Assembly: GCA_016800925.1 (NCBI GenBank)
Contig: JABCPU010000061.1
Coordinates: forward strand, 174,445 to 238,444
DNA: 64,000 nt
Direction of reading: 5' to 3'
From: Suillus spraguei
Lineage: Eukaryota > Basidiomycota > Agaricomycetes > Boletales > Suillaceae
In this document: positions 11,840 to 23,929 of the stretch, piece after piece
Layout of the letters: each line of letters begins with the position of its first letter
Position numbering within the stretch: the first letter of the stretch is position 1
The notes under the pieces: model-generated
Databases searched by the model: none
Told to the model about the DNA's origin: nothing
The model's input: the letters and a program-made list of their open reading frames with translations, nothing else
Position numbers and translations under genes: made by a program

Positions 11840-14800
11840 CTAGATCCTGTCGCTCTGCAGTAGAGCTTGTCGCTCACAGTCAACAAATGCTACGATTTCT
11901 CCGACCGGGGGACGACTTGCGCGAGACAACCAGCAGCGCTGTATGAACTCCCAGTGCTCGGGCGCTATTTGCGACTCCTTGGGAGGCTCTGGTTTCTTGC
12001 CCTTGATGACCTGTCCCAACACTAAAATATCATTTTTCACGTTGTAGTAGGGTACCTTGCAAGTCAAGACCTAAAGCATGCGCAAAGTAAACAGACGTCG
12101 TTCTGTGGCAAAGTTAAGTTACTGACCTGCAAGGTGATACTGCCAAATGAGTATATGTCGCACTCGGTGCTGAGCGAGATTTCATCGTCTTCTGATGCTT
12201 CACATAACTCTGCAGCTACCCATCGGACATTCCCCCGGATGGAGCTCGTAAAATAGGAGGTACCGATGAACTCCAGGATGATAGTGGAGAGACCAAAATC
12301 AGCAAGGCATGCTCGACCGTTGCCATAAATCAAGACATTTGACTGGAAAGTCTGGACATGAGTAATGAAGAATACATCTTCTGTGAATAGCTATACGCAC
12401 CCCCGTCAGGTCACCATGGACAACTGATTCATTGTGAAGGTATTGTAATCCAAGGGCAATGTCATTCAGCTAGTGTGTCAAACACGTCAGTAAGTATTTG
12501 CGGGTACTCACGAAAAAGGGCTTACAAGAGAAAACTTATCTTGAGACGACAATACGTCTTGTTGACGCTCGAGAAATCCGGTAAGAGCTCCATTATCAGC
12601 CCATGGACAAATCATTGCCGGGTGGGGCCCAAAGTCGTTTGCCACTCCATAGAGGGGAAGAATGCTATGGTGTTTGAGGCGACCCCAAACTTTCAGCTCA
12701 CGACGTACTCTCTACGTCGAGGTATAGTTGGAAAGATTGACATAGACGGAAGAGGAAAATTACCTTCACATTCTTCCGCATCAATTCATCGTTATCCGAC
12801 TCGAAGGAACGAATAGTCTTCACTGCTACCTGCATGATGTTCGAGATAATGAATACCATAGAACGCGCTACAAGCTGAGCCTACCTGGATGGTTCCACTG
12901 GGCTTCACTAAATCGCACTTCCAGATGTCTCCAAAACCTCCAGAAGCAATTGGATAGCGCGATCGTCCCTGGAGCTCATTAGTTAGGTCTTCCAGAGAAT
13001 CTGAGTTGGCTTTCTCCTCTATCGTCGTTATTTCTGAGGAAGGCGAAGCGGAAGTCTGGGTGGCCGTGTGAGTCAAGGGGTATATATCAATAACTATCCA
13101 TACATTTAGGAGTGACTGCGCCTGAGGTAGCATATTCTAGAGGAATGTGAGAGAGTGGAGGAAATGAAGGAAACTACATACATAGGACGTCCGTTTATTA
13201 CACTCTCTCCGTTGTGCTGGATGTTCGTCCTTCATGGTATCTTCTTCTATGGCATGCACTGCCCCGAGTTCTTCAAGTCCGACTTCCTCCTCCTTGTGTC
13301 CAGACTCCGGCCGAAGGTCACGTGTAATGCGTCTTTCCTCCCCCTCTGGTCTAACAAGGCCCATCCTACTCCTGACCTGAGTCACCTTCCAGTTGACTCT
13401 GTGACCTTTGTTGTTGTTCTCTTCCTCTTTCATAACCCCTACTTCCATAGCGCATGGTGTCACCCTCATGTTCAGCTGCGCTGACGGCGTTTCCGACTTA
13501 GGTGTGATGGACTCGGAGGGCTTTGAGCTTCCTGTCGGGAATGACCGAGTCCAGGTTGAGCCGCTACAACCAGTTCTCGTTGATTTAGACCGACTCTTGT
13601 GTGTAGGCGAACTTATTGCAGGTATGTGGAGGTCGTTACGCTTAGGGGTTGGCCGTCCTGTTGAAGAAAACAAAGCAGATTGAGAAGATACTCGGGGAGG
13701 CGAGCTTTTCTGGGTAATGGCGTTGGTTCTTCAGGTGTGCGTGATAAATGTGAGCGCGTGATCGAGCTCAAACTTGAGATCATTCCAGGCGCTCTGCTAC
13801 GGCTGCTGCTGGTTGATCTGGAGCGGCCCCCATGTGAATTTGTTGCAGATATATGAAGCTCATTGCGGCTAGAGATGGGCCAAGGTCCTGCAGAAAACGA
13901 AGACGATTTTGAAATAGACATTTGACGAGATGGGTTGCTGTAGGCTAATGGTGGTTGCAGATTAGGTGTCCTCGACATGTGCAAGTTCGGGTTTGAGCTC
14001 GGCTGACTCGAGGATGTCCAGGTTGTGCTGCTACGAGTAGTACATGTGCGGCCGCTATCTGCAGTCGGACTCCTTGTTGTAGACATGTGAAGCTCATTAC
14101 TGTTGGGGAGAGACATCTTGTGAGGTTTGTTCTTCTGGGCTGATGGTGTTTGTGGCTTGGATATATTCGACCGCCAGGAGATTGCGGTTGAGCTCAACCG
14201 AGTCGAGGGTGTCCAGGTGCTGCTACGACTAGTACTGGACCAGCCTCTGTCACGGTCGGAGATTGACCAAGGTTCTGTAGAAGATGAAAAAGATCGAGAA
14301 GTGAACACCCGGGGAGGCCGGGACCTCCAGCCCTGCTTCGTCTTTTCCTCCATGTATTTGGTTTCCTTTTCCTCACGGTAGGGCTTGTCTCCTTTCTGCT
14401 TGGCCTCCTCCTCCCGTATAAGATCCTCCCTCCTCTTTAATTCTTGCTCCTGCATAGAAAGCTCTTCCTCTCTCCTCTGGAAGCTCTCCTCCCTCTGGCA
14501 AAGCCTGCGCTCGCTATACTCCCACAAGTCTGAATCATCATACGGAGGAACATGTTGAGCGTGATAGTACCTGTAACGCATGTCCTGGGAGGAGGAGAGT
14601 GGAGTATGGAAATTAGATGGCTGCCAGCTCCGCGGGAGCTCGTCTGGCGTCTGTGGAGAATGCAAGAACTCATAGGCTTCGTGCGGCGAGCGAAATGGAA
14701 CATCCCAGTCTTGAGGGCTTGGCTAGACTGAAAGCCGTCATCATCCAATGAAAACAATTTCTTGATGGTAATAGGCCTACTGGCAAACGGTAAGGATAAC

Positions 14801-15755
14801 TGCGAAGACGAGGGAGAGCGAGAGTATTCCATTGGCCCTGTGGAACTTGGGCTGTTTGAAGAGTAAGAGTACCCTATTGGGACTGTAGAGCTTGGACTGT
14901 CTGAGGAGCGAGAGTGCTTGGTGGCAGGAATGATGGAGCGCGAATTGGGTACCACTGAAACGGATAAATGTGGTGGTATTGATGGATAATCCTCGTCCGA
15001 CCGCTCGAAGGCGGGTGCACTGGCTCTGGATGCATACAACGTTGTTCGCCTTCTATCCTGAGCTCTATAAATGGCACTCCATTGTTGTTCCAAGGTCAAA
15101 ATGCGACCCGTCTCTCTCCCTTTCGTACTGGCAGTCATGTTGTGCGGCTCGGTGGAAAATGGGATGTTCGGTGCTGATAGTACCCGATCAGAAGTAATCC
15201 TCGTCGTGCTCCCCCGTTGCGAAATGGTGAAGATATGAGACGCCAGAGCGTCTTCCTCAGGTGTTGACGGAAACCAGGACTCCGGGAGGACAGGTCTGTT
15301 AGAAAGGCTCGTTGTGTGCAAAAGGGTTTGCTTGTCTAGAGCATCCGTAGCTGAACACACAGACCTGGGCTTGACCTCCGAAGGCTTTTGCGAAGGCCAT
15401 GTATCATGTTCAAGTTTGAGTGTAAGACCAGAAGTGTGCGGCTGTGAAATATCTGTGGGAAGCTGCAAGGAGGAAGAAGACTGAGCAACTTTAACCTGGC
15501 TTTCACGTTTTTCTGCAATAGGGAACTGCTCCTCGGCCATAATACGGGTGCCCTTCATCAGAGTAACGTGTTTCTCAGACAACCGCTCGCCCTCGATAGT
15601 ACTGATTGGGGCGTTCGTCAAGGTATCGTCGAAATTCTACTCGGCTTCGTTGACTATGGAATGCAAGTTGTTCATGATACCAAGCCCGAGGTTACCCTTT
15701 CACTTTTTGTCAGGCTCACGATCAGCGGCAGGTGTGGTGACCGAGGATTCAATGG
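11840..15755 (-). pseudogene. TKL-type protein kinase, copy A (decayed N-terminal half, intact-looking kinase domain)
   Basis: First of three related tyrosine-kinase-like genes. The kinase part (about 13030-11840) is spread over several short exons. It has Gly loop ASGGFGDIWK, Lys in VAVKTIRSFES, then RVRRELKVWGRLKHHSILPL, NESVVHGDLTG joined to SNVLIYGNGRA, ADFGLS, the activation segment GNVRWVAAEL, and CDIYSFGSITLQ joined to VLTCKVPYYNV. The catalytic loop is HGDLTGSN rather than HRDLKxxN, common in fungal TKL kinases. Upstream (15750-13140) is Ser/Pro-rich sequence with a Glu/Arg coiled-coil stretch near 14340-14520 and degenerate repeats. That half carries two in-frame stops relative to copy C (near 15708 and 15645) and frame switches near 14710 and 13740. 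No start equivalent to copy C was found, so the long form looks broken; a shorter kinase from an internal start is possible. Confidence 0.7.
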
Positions 15756-17545
15756 GGCCGAGAACCAAGGTCGATGGTCTGTTAATGAGGGGTCAAATCA
15801 GTTCATTAAGGGATGACGAAGAAATGGACTGAACTGGTCGCGATATAGATCCTAACCTAACATGAAGGTTAAGATCAACTGATAAGCACAGGGACTATTA
15901 GTACACACCTTTTAGTTTTTATAACTTGAATCGTCCAGTCCTGTATGTATTACACGTTCAACGGCTGTCCAGAACTGAGAACACAGCACAGGTACCCATC
16001 TTGGGTCCCATGATGCGATTACATACTGTGCACGGCCTCGCAGACTCCGACGGCATCAGAGACACCATGGGGCCAAACTAGCTGTAGGCTCGGATTCAGA
16101 AGTTCCACCTGGAAGTTTGCTCCCAACTAAGTTAGGTTGCTAGGCGCATAATTAACTAGCACTAGTCAGTACCACAAGACGCTATTAAGATTCTTAGATT
16201 CTTAGAAAGGTTATTCACGGTCTACCATAATGCGGTGCTTTGCAACTGGTGCACAAGAAAATATTCAAGACGATGCTCGATACACTGAGTAGCAAATTTC
16301 GTAGGTTATCAGTCTGCAGGAAGTTCTTGCTATTGCACAACTGGCTACAGCACAACCAATCAAAGTTCAAGGACTTCTTCGATATTCTACTTGGACAGGC
16401 TAGTGATTTATTGAAAGGCAGTTCAACGCCTGGTTTCGGTAATTGTTCAAGTTCGAGAGTTCTGTCGACTCAGCTGCATCGTTCAATGTGCCAACTCGGC
16501 ATATTCTAATCTCAGCGCATGGTGCTGTGCCGCAGAAATAAAATAAAATGGTCGACCTCAATTACAACTCGTTTTGTTTCTCACAGCCTGTCGCTCATAT
16601 ATTACTTGTAAAAAATAAAATGGAACTGAGTGGGGTTAACATCTGCTCGTAGACGTGGTTTCTACTCAATTCAGGCTCCATCAAGGATATCGGTGCCAGT
16701 GATCATTAATAATGTGCAAGTTGTACAGTTTTCACTTGAAGGTGTGTATTCGATATCACATTGCTCCGTTCTGATAAATATCGTGTGTGAAATATACAGA
16801 TTAGTGACGTTTCTCAAGCTTCAAGTCTGTAGTACGCACGCACAGACTGCGCTGCGCAGCGGATTCAATCATGATGACGTCACTACATTGCTCTCTTGGC
16901 GCTCGCTCCGAGAAATGATGTACCTATATGTTCACTATCTGAGCAAGTGAACTGACTGCATAAACAGAAGCTAACATACCATGCATGCAAGATTCCTGGT
17001 ATCCAACCCAAAATCGTGAGACAGATATTAATCCAAAAGTCTGACGAGATAGCATTAGTATCACTGGATTACACGGTGCCGCACGAGGGCCTTACCTGCA
17101 GTACATCCACGTTCTATCATTATCGCCATTAATATTATAATATGGGGGGCATGAAGGGGGAGGGCCGCATACTCACTGAAAAACACAGCTACCGGCGGAA
17201 GGACCCTGGGTCCAACGTGATTTCAGTATGGTAACTTACTAGTAAAGAGTGATTTGGGATGTAGATGACAGACGTACAGCGCAACGAAATACAAGATGAC
17301 ATTCGGGGTGGATGAAACAGTGGCGGGCATTTTGAGGTAGTTTATTCAATGGATTTAGACGTCACCCAACTTATATGACCGGACTCTATGACATACGTCA
17401 TGTCTGTTGGAGTGGTATATATATATACCACCGGGTGGGGCAGTGGTACATTGGATGACTTTCCGTAGGCAAAATAATCCAGAATAGAATATACCGGAGT
17501 CTCAAAAATATTACCAATACCGCTGATATGTTAATGTATACTGAA
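15756..17545. other. intergenic / old element flank left of the Gypsy insertion
   Basis: No supported gene. The part next to 17546 is continuous with the sequence after 22967 once the Gypsy element is removed. It may therefore be the upstream side of the Harbinger-like remnant. It contains a 20-bp perfect palindrome GTGGTATATATATATACCAC at 17412-17431. Confidence 0.4.
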
Positions 17546-17550
17546 ATAAT

Positions 17551-17765
17551 TGGAACCTTACTCGGGAGAACAGTAAGGAACACTGAATGAATCAGACGAA
17601 AGTAACAGGACGAAACTGTGGATCTTTAGAGCGTGATACTAATGAGTAGGTGATGGTAGGTATGAGACCCGAGTCTGGTCTGAACAGTACAAAAGTCGCG
17701 GAATATAAGGGGATGGATCACATGACGTTTGATAAGGTAAGCATGTAGTAAGCAGTCAGCTTACA
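17551..17765 (-). repeat. 3' LTR of Gypsy element 1
   Basis: 215-bp LTR matching 22748-22962. In element orientation it starts TGTAAGC, and the pol stop TAA lies inside this start. Confidence 0.92.
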
Positions 17766-20700
17766 CCCTCTCACTCTCCGAAGCATTTTCTCCGGCATCT
17801 TTCTCTCCTTGCGTCAAGTCTTGTTCATGTAATGAAATGTCTTCTTCAGACCTCGTTTGAGCATAGTTTGATGTGGTTTCTTCAGCTCTCGTTCGTCTTT
17901 CATTGTACTCTTGAAGCGCTTGTGTTTCGTCGAGCTCTTTACCCGGCACCCAGACGTCCGCTTCTGGACTGTAGCCACGCCAGCGAACGAGGTATTGGTG
18001 TCCGCGTCCGCGTGTTTTTCTATCCAGGATGCATTCTATTTCCCACTCTTCTGTCCCAGTCTTCGTGACGATTGGTCCTGGACACTGCAGTTCTCTTGAG
18101 GGGTAGAGTTCTGCATTGTTTGGAACATGGCGCTTCAGTTCGGACACATGGAAGGTAGGGTAAACGTTAGTGTGGTCTGGTAAATCAAGAGTGTAGGTTG
18201 ATGACTCAGGGTTCGCTGAAACTATGGTGTAGGGTCCGTCGAACCGAGGCATGAACTTTGCAACCCGTTTGTTGTTTCCGTTTAGATATTCTCGACGTCT
18301 GTGGGCCATAGACAGATATGCGGAGTCACCTACCTCGAAGGGGGGTCTTCGTTTCTGTGTATGTTTGCCGAGTGAGCTTGTGTGATACGTGAGGCCAGCA
18401 ACGCATCGTGTGCGTCGGCAACATCGGTCTTCAAGGATACGATTGCATCTAATGTGTCGGCGATGTCGTTGGGAAAGTCTTCATGTGTTGCACGAATTTT
18501 TTTTGGCGTGAGTGGAGGCAAGAGGCATGGTATTCTTCCGAGGTGTAGATGAAAGGGTGCATATCCAGTCGACGCATTTGTTGTTGACATAATGTTGAAT
18601 CTGACCTTTGGCAGCGCGTTCACCCAGCCAGCTTGGTGTCGGTCCACAAAGTATCTGAGAGCCTGGTCCACTGTTTTGTTAGTACATTCGCTTGCGCTGT
18701 CAGTTTGTGGGTGATACGCTGTTGACATTTTCAACTTTATACCGGTTAGGTGGTGCAGTGCCTTCCAAAACTTGCTAGTGAACAGTTTGTCGCGATCTGA
18801 AACAATGCTCAGTGGTAGTCCATTTTCACAATACCAGTGATTGAAGAAGAGATTCGCCACTTCGCGTGCATTCATGTTCATCCGGCAGGGAACTAGACAG
18901 ATGTCTGCTCCAAAGCAGTCTGTAATCGTCATTATGCCGTCGAAGCCTTGCTCTGTTGGAAGAGGTCCTATGAAATCGATGGCAACAGATTCTCCTCGGT
19001 TGTCTGGCACTGGCAGGGGATGAAGCGGTCCAGTGGGCTTCGTTGTCCGACTCTTGTTTCTTGCACAATCTGGGCAGGCAGGTATGTAACTCTCCTCGAG
19101 GTCACGCCTCATATTTGGCCAGTAGTAAGATTGTCGTATTGCTGCGTAGGACTTGTTGATCCCGAAATGTCCTAGTTGGTTGTGTGCCAGGTGAAAAATT
19201 GTTTCTCATAGGTGAGTCACTCGAGGTATGATCAGTCGATCATTCAGATACAGTAAACCGTTTCGTTGCTGCAGTCCTGGAAGTGAGCCAATTAACTTTG
19301 TCAGTTTTACGCACCATGTGTCGGTGAGGTATCCTGCTTTGATGTTGTTGAACAATGACGCATCAGGTGTCACAGAAAGTATCAGCGAGATTGGTTTGAT
19401 GTCCTTGCTGACTGCAGTTGGCATGTGTACAGTTCGCTGTACATAAGTAGGCATGTCTTTGTCGTCTGGCGGTAGTCGTGACAGCGCGTCCGCCACGGAG
19501 TTGTCCTCTCCTTGGATATATTGGATTTGGAAATCATATTGGCCAAAGAATTCTTGCCACCTTGCTTGTCGTCGCGACAATTCCCGTTGGGTCATGAAAT
19601 TTTCGAGAGTTCTATGGTCTGTGTAGACCGTGAAGGGGGTCCCTAGTAGTTTGATTCGCCACTTCTTGAGAGCTCGTACGATCACTAACAGTTCCTTCTC
19701 GTGAGCAGGGTAATTCAGTTGCGCTCCTTGCAATTGCATCGAGTCAAATGCGACGGGCCATGCTGTTTGTGGCGTTGGTCTGATGCTCAGCATAGCACCC
19801 ACACGCCAGTCGCTGGCATCACAAGTGATGAAAATTTTGTTGTCCCCAAGGTTGTCGTGGTCTATTGTCGTCAGACAGTCTCTACTTACTACGAGCCATT
19901 TGATAGCATTGAACGCCTCTTGGTGCTCGTTGTTCCAACCAGGCCAATCATGTTCGCTCGACTTTGTTGTCAGTGGAGTCAGTATTCGAGTGTGGTCTGC
20001 GAGGCTAGGCAGGAATTGGTCTAGGTATCGTACAAGACCTAGGAAAGACCGGATGTCACTCATCGAGTTCGGCACCAGCCAGTCAAGTATTCTTTTTGCC
20101 TTTGATGCGTCCGCCTCGATTCCAGAGCCCGAAATATGGTGACCAAGGAAATCAATCTCAGTGCAGAACAAGGACGTCTTCTTTTGGGAGCAGAAGAGGC
20201 AAGCTTTTTGTAACGCGTCCAAGACAAGTTTTACGTTCTTGACTTGTTCTGCTACAGACTGAGACCAGATAATGATATCGTCCAGGTATGCATGGCATAT
20301 TTTTCCAATCAGACCACGTAGAGCGATTAACATTCTACGTTGGTGTGTAGCAGGCACGTTTCGGCCCCCTTGTGGCATTACGGTCCACTCATGTAGGCCT
20401 TCTGGTGTGTCGATTGCCGTATATTTGATGTCGTCAGGGTGTATGCGTGTCTGAAAGAACGAGTTTGTTATATCAATCTTACCAAAGATCTTACCCTTTG
20501 CACAATCTCTTAGGATTTCATCTATGCGCGGTAGCAGGTGGTTGTCTGGCACTGTGTTAGCGTTCAGTGCTTGATAATCATTCACCCATCTTGGTAGAGC
20601 TGTGGGGTCCTTCTTAGGTATCAGGAAGGCCGGGGAGACGAACGAGCTTGATGATGGTCGTAGTCTTCCGGCCGCGATGTGCTGATTCAAAAGGGCGTCC

Positions 20701-22517
20701 CAAGCTTCCCTGTATTTTCTGGGTGTGTTATAACACCTACATTGTATGATCTTGTTAGGATCCTTAAGTGTTATGCGGTGGACGATATCTGTGGGCAGTT
20801 GGTCAATATGAGGTATATCGTCAGGAAATCAATCTTCATATTTCTGATGCATCTCTTTATCGAGATGGTCCAGATGTTCTTTGTTAGCCTCAATGAACGC
20901 GAGGGTATCAATTCGTCGACGTAGAAGTCCCATGATGTTCGGAGTTTCAGAAGTTGTATCCTTTTCTAGATCGTTGTGGCGGTCAGTCAGAACACTCTTG
21001 AGCTCCTTAACCACATTCTTGCATAGTCGTAGTAGTTCGCGTCGCGATGGTATGTTGACCTTCACTTGTGGTTTGTGTTCTGGAGGGCTCAAAAGATCGT
21101 AGTTCAAGTTTTTGACGATACATGTTCGAGAGTCATGATCTATAACAAGGCAATTATGTGATAAGAAAGGTCCTCCAAGGAGGAGGGGAACTGCAAGGTT
21201 CGGTGCGATGATCACACATATTGTACGTGAAGTCCAATCATGATTAAGTGAACACGGAGACAACAGAACATATTCAGAAAAGGAGAAAGGAGAAGAAGAA
21301 TTGTCCATGAATGCAGAGTTCGCTTCAATCTTTTTGTACAATTTGCGTTTACGCAATCTGAGCTTGTTCACGACGTTTTCGTCAATCAGAACTAAATGTG
21401 ACCCATGGTCAATCAAAGCGTCGAAGCGTTCAAAAGAGTTGGAGTTGGGTCCTGTCAAGAGACAGGACCACATAATGTGGGCGGTTTTGAAAGGGGCTAC
21501 GCACATGTCATCTTCAGAATCTGATCTGTCGTCAAGAACTGACGATGGCATGACAGCTCCTACTGGTCCGACGGCGGCTACGGCTCTAGTCTTCGGTTTG
21601 GCTGCAATGGCGTCTGATTCCGTGAGCACTTTGTAGGTTGATGCTTCAGGTGCGCCATTGGTACATTCTTTTGACTGGTGCAAGACGTAGAACTTTCGAC
21701 ACTTGAAACAACCTTTATGTTTCATCAGTAGGCCACGTTCAGATTCTGTCAGGGTTCCTAAACGTGAAGATGATGGATTGTATGTCTTAGAAGATGAGGT
21801 CTTGTTTGAGGAGGAAGTTGCGCGCTTCGAGGATTTGTATAGTTCCTCGGTGATCTTTTTATGGGAGGCGAGATTCTTGAGATGCTTATCATCGAGGTGT
21901 TTGACCTCCTCAATCCATTTTTTGAGAGTAAGGTCATCGGCGAGCTTTGCTCTGAGTACAGGGATGGTGAGTTCCTCACAGATGTGAGCCTCGAGCTGGT
22001 TGCGAAGTTGGACGTCTGACAGATGAGCAGCATTGCCATAGAGTAGTGCATTCTGGTTCTGTAGTTCCAAGGCCCATTCATAGAACGAACGATTGCCTTG
22101 GTACGAGCCCAGAACCTTCCAGCGTAGCTTCATATCCCAGTGCGTATCAAGCCAGGCATCTTTAAGGGCAGTCATATAGGCAGCGAATGTTCCTGCGTCA
22201 AGGACGGCTCGTTGAGTCAGGTACCACGTTTGTAGTCGTGCATCGAGCATTCCAGAAGCGATCATCTTTACTTGATCTTCAGCATCGATTCCCTTATGCA
22301 TGAAGTAAGTTTCGCAACTGTTTTCCCAATCGCAAGCGACTTCAGGCGTGAGTTCGCCAGCCAAGAGCCTTGGTGGTTTATTGGGAGCAGATTGCTCGAC
22401 ACTAGCAGATTTGGTCATCTTGCAAGAACGAGGGTATGATATATGCGCGTCGTCTGAGTCAGAATCCAACGAGGAGTCACAATATGTGGTAGCGGGAGTG
22501 ATAAGTCTAGCTGGCAT
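17761..22517 (-). pseudogene. Gypsy element 1 Gag-Pol polyprotein (gag, protease, RT, RNase H, integrase, chromodomain)
   Basis: Element polyprotein read right to left. Gag (22517 to about 21650) ends in a modified knuckle, CFKCRKFYVLHQSKEC. The protease region has FDALIDHGSH, so DHG stands where DSG/DTG is usual. The RT (from about 20770) has IPKKD, FGKIDITNSFFQTR and catalytic YLDD (HAYLDDIIIW). RNase H has ITCDASDWRVGA and YTDHRTLENF. The integrase has an HNQLGHFG...CPDCARNK zinc-binding region and the catalytic pattern IDFIGPLP, SDRDKLFTS and HPQTDSASE. The C-terminal chromodomain is EEWEIECILDRK...YLVRWRGYSPEADVW. Breaks: TGA after KYED (about 20829) and TGA after RVTHL (about 19206), both where Arg CGA would restore the reading. 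A one-base shift lies near 18340 before PPFEVGDSAYL. The element is probably not autonomous now. Confidence 0.9.
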
Positions 22518-22747
22518 GTTATCCGAAGATATAGATGACAGAGGGGATGAGGGTGGGTTAGGAGGAGGTTGTTGTCTTTGGTTCCTCGCACGCTGTCGCG
22601 TGGTCAGAGGTTCAGAGATGGTAGGGTTCCTTCGTATGGAAGGCAGTTTGACAGGTCAGGTATCGGGCGGGTAACCCGGCAGTAGAAAAATAACAGTTTT
22701 GACGAGTTTCGAATAATCGACAAGTTCTGTTTCTGTTAAAAAAAAAG

Positions 22748-22962
22748 TGGAACCTTACTTGGGAGAACAGTAAGGAACACTGAATGAATCAGACGAAAGT
22801 AACAGGACGAAACTGTGGATCTTTAGAGTGTGATACTAATGAGTAGGTGATGGTAGGTATGAGACCCAAGTCTGGTCTGAACAGTACAAAAGTCGCGGAA
22901 TATAAGGGGATGGATCACATGACATTTGATAAGGTAAGCATGTAGTAAGCAGTCAGCTCACA
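22748..22962 (-). repeat. 5' LTR of Gypsy element 1
   Basis: 215-bp LTR paired with 17551-17765. It would contain the element promoter. Confidence 0.92.
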
Positions 22963-23004
22963 ATAATCCCCCGTACGCTCATTCAATCAAATTTAGTCTG
23001 GTCC

Positions 23005-23511
23005 TTGATGGACGATAACTTTGCAGTCCAGCAGCTGCTTCTCAACAAAGACAAGGCTGAACATTTTGATGACAATGAGAGACTTAGGGTGCTCACTGCC
23101 ACTATCATTGCTGGGAGTGAGGTATCACGACAAGAGCGCATTGACACTCAGCACCCACATCATTTGTACCTTTGCCGACCCCAACTACTTCCAAATCCTC
23201 ATATCAACACCCCATGGAAGGTGCTATACAATAGTCAACATGATAGAGCCTTCATCACTACAATGGGCATTGATGTGCCCACCCTCTCCTCACTACTTAC
23301 TGCAGGCTTTGCGCAAGCCTGGTATGAGACACCAATACCTCGTGAGGATGTCTCTGCGCACGGAACTCCAAGGATAGATAAATGCTCCCTTGATGCTGCA
23401 GGGGCACTTGGGCTTGTGCTACATTATCTCAACTCTACTATGCATGCCATTAGCCTCCAGCAGATCTTCGCTATCATCCCCAGTACTGTCACGCGATATC
23501 TTCACAGATAG
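23005..23511 (+). pseudogene. Harbinger-like DDE transposase, N-terminal fragment
   Basis: A 168-codon frame whose second half resembles agaricomycete Harbinger-type DDE endonucleases: HDRAFITTMGIDVPTLSSLL, FAQAWYETPIPREDVS, and SLDAAGALGLVLHYLNSTM followed by IFAIIPSTVTRYL. These proteins cut and paste DNA. The frame ends before the catalytic DDE region, and no continuation was recognised before the LINE insertion at 23720, so only the N-terminal helical part is present. The Gypsy element inserted about 40 bp upstream. Family assignment is from remembered family wording, so moderate confidence. Confidence 0.55.
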
Positions 23512-23929
23512 AACGTAAGAAGTGATGGGAAATCAATACTACTAGGTTGCATTGGGCGAGATTGAAGGCACTGGTGGCATACAGGTCAGGTAGGCACTCC
23601 ATTAGTGGGCACAGAGAACTTGGGACGTCATTCTGGGCACTTAGAATCACCTAGATAGTGGCGGGAGGGAAAGACTTTAGCGTACTTGATTAAAAGTTGA
23701 AACGTACCTCAGTATTACTTTTTTTTTTTTTTTTTTTTGATCCTTGTTTATTGTCCGTTGGGGCTATGCCCTATGATGGACACTACCTACTGTACATCTA
23801 ATCTATTCGTATATGCTTTGGTCCGTTTTTTGGTTGTCTATGCTATACAGTGGTCCTGGCTTGCGCGCGGACGTTAGGGCCTTCTTCAGGCTCTTGATAT
23901 GATTTGTGCGACTTGTTGTTGCGTTTCCT

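Larger units (their letters stand above)
17546..22967 (-). mobile_element. Ty3/Gypsy chromodomain LTR retrotransposon 1 with target duplication
   Basis: An element with both LTRs on the minus strand: 17551-17765 and 22748-22962 (215 bp each, TGGAACC...TCACA on the plus strand). It is flanked by the 5-bp duplication ATAAT at 17546-17550 and 22963-22967. The two LTRs differ at about five positions, four of them C-to-T type changes at CpG. The polyprotein stop codon sits in the first bases of the 3' LTR. The purine tract GAGAGTGAGAGGG lies directly before it. No clear tRNA primer site was recognised after the 5' LTR. The insertion interrupts a Harbinger-like sequence. Confidence 0.93.
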
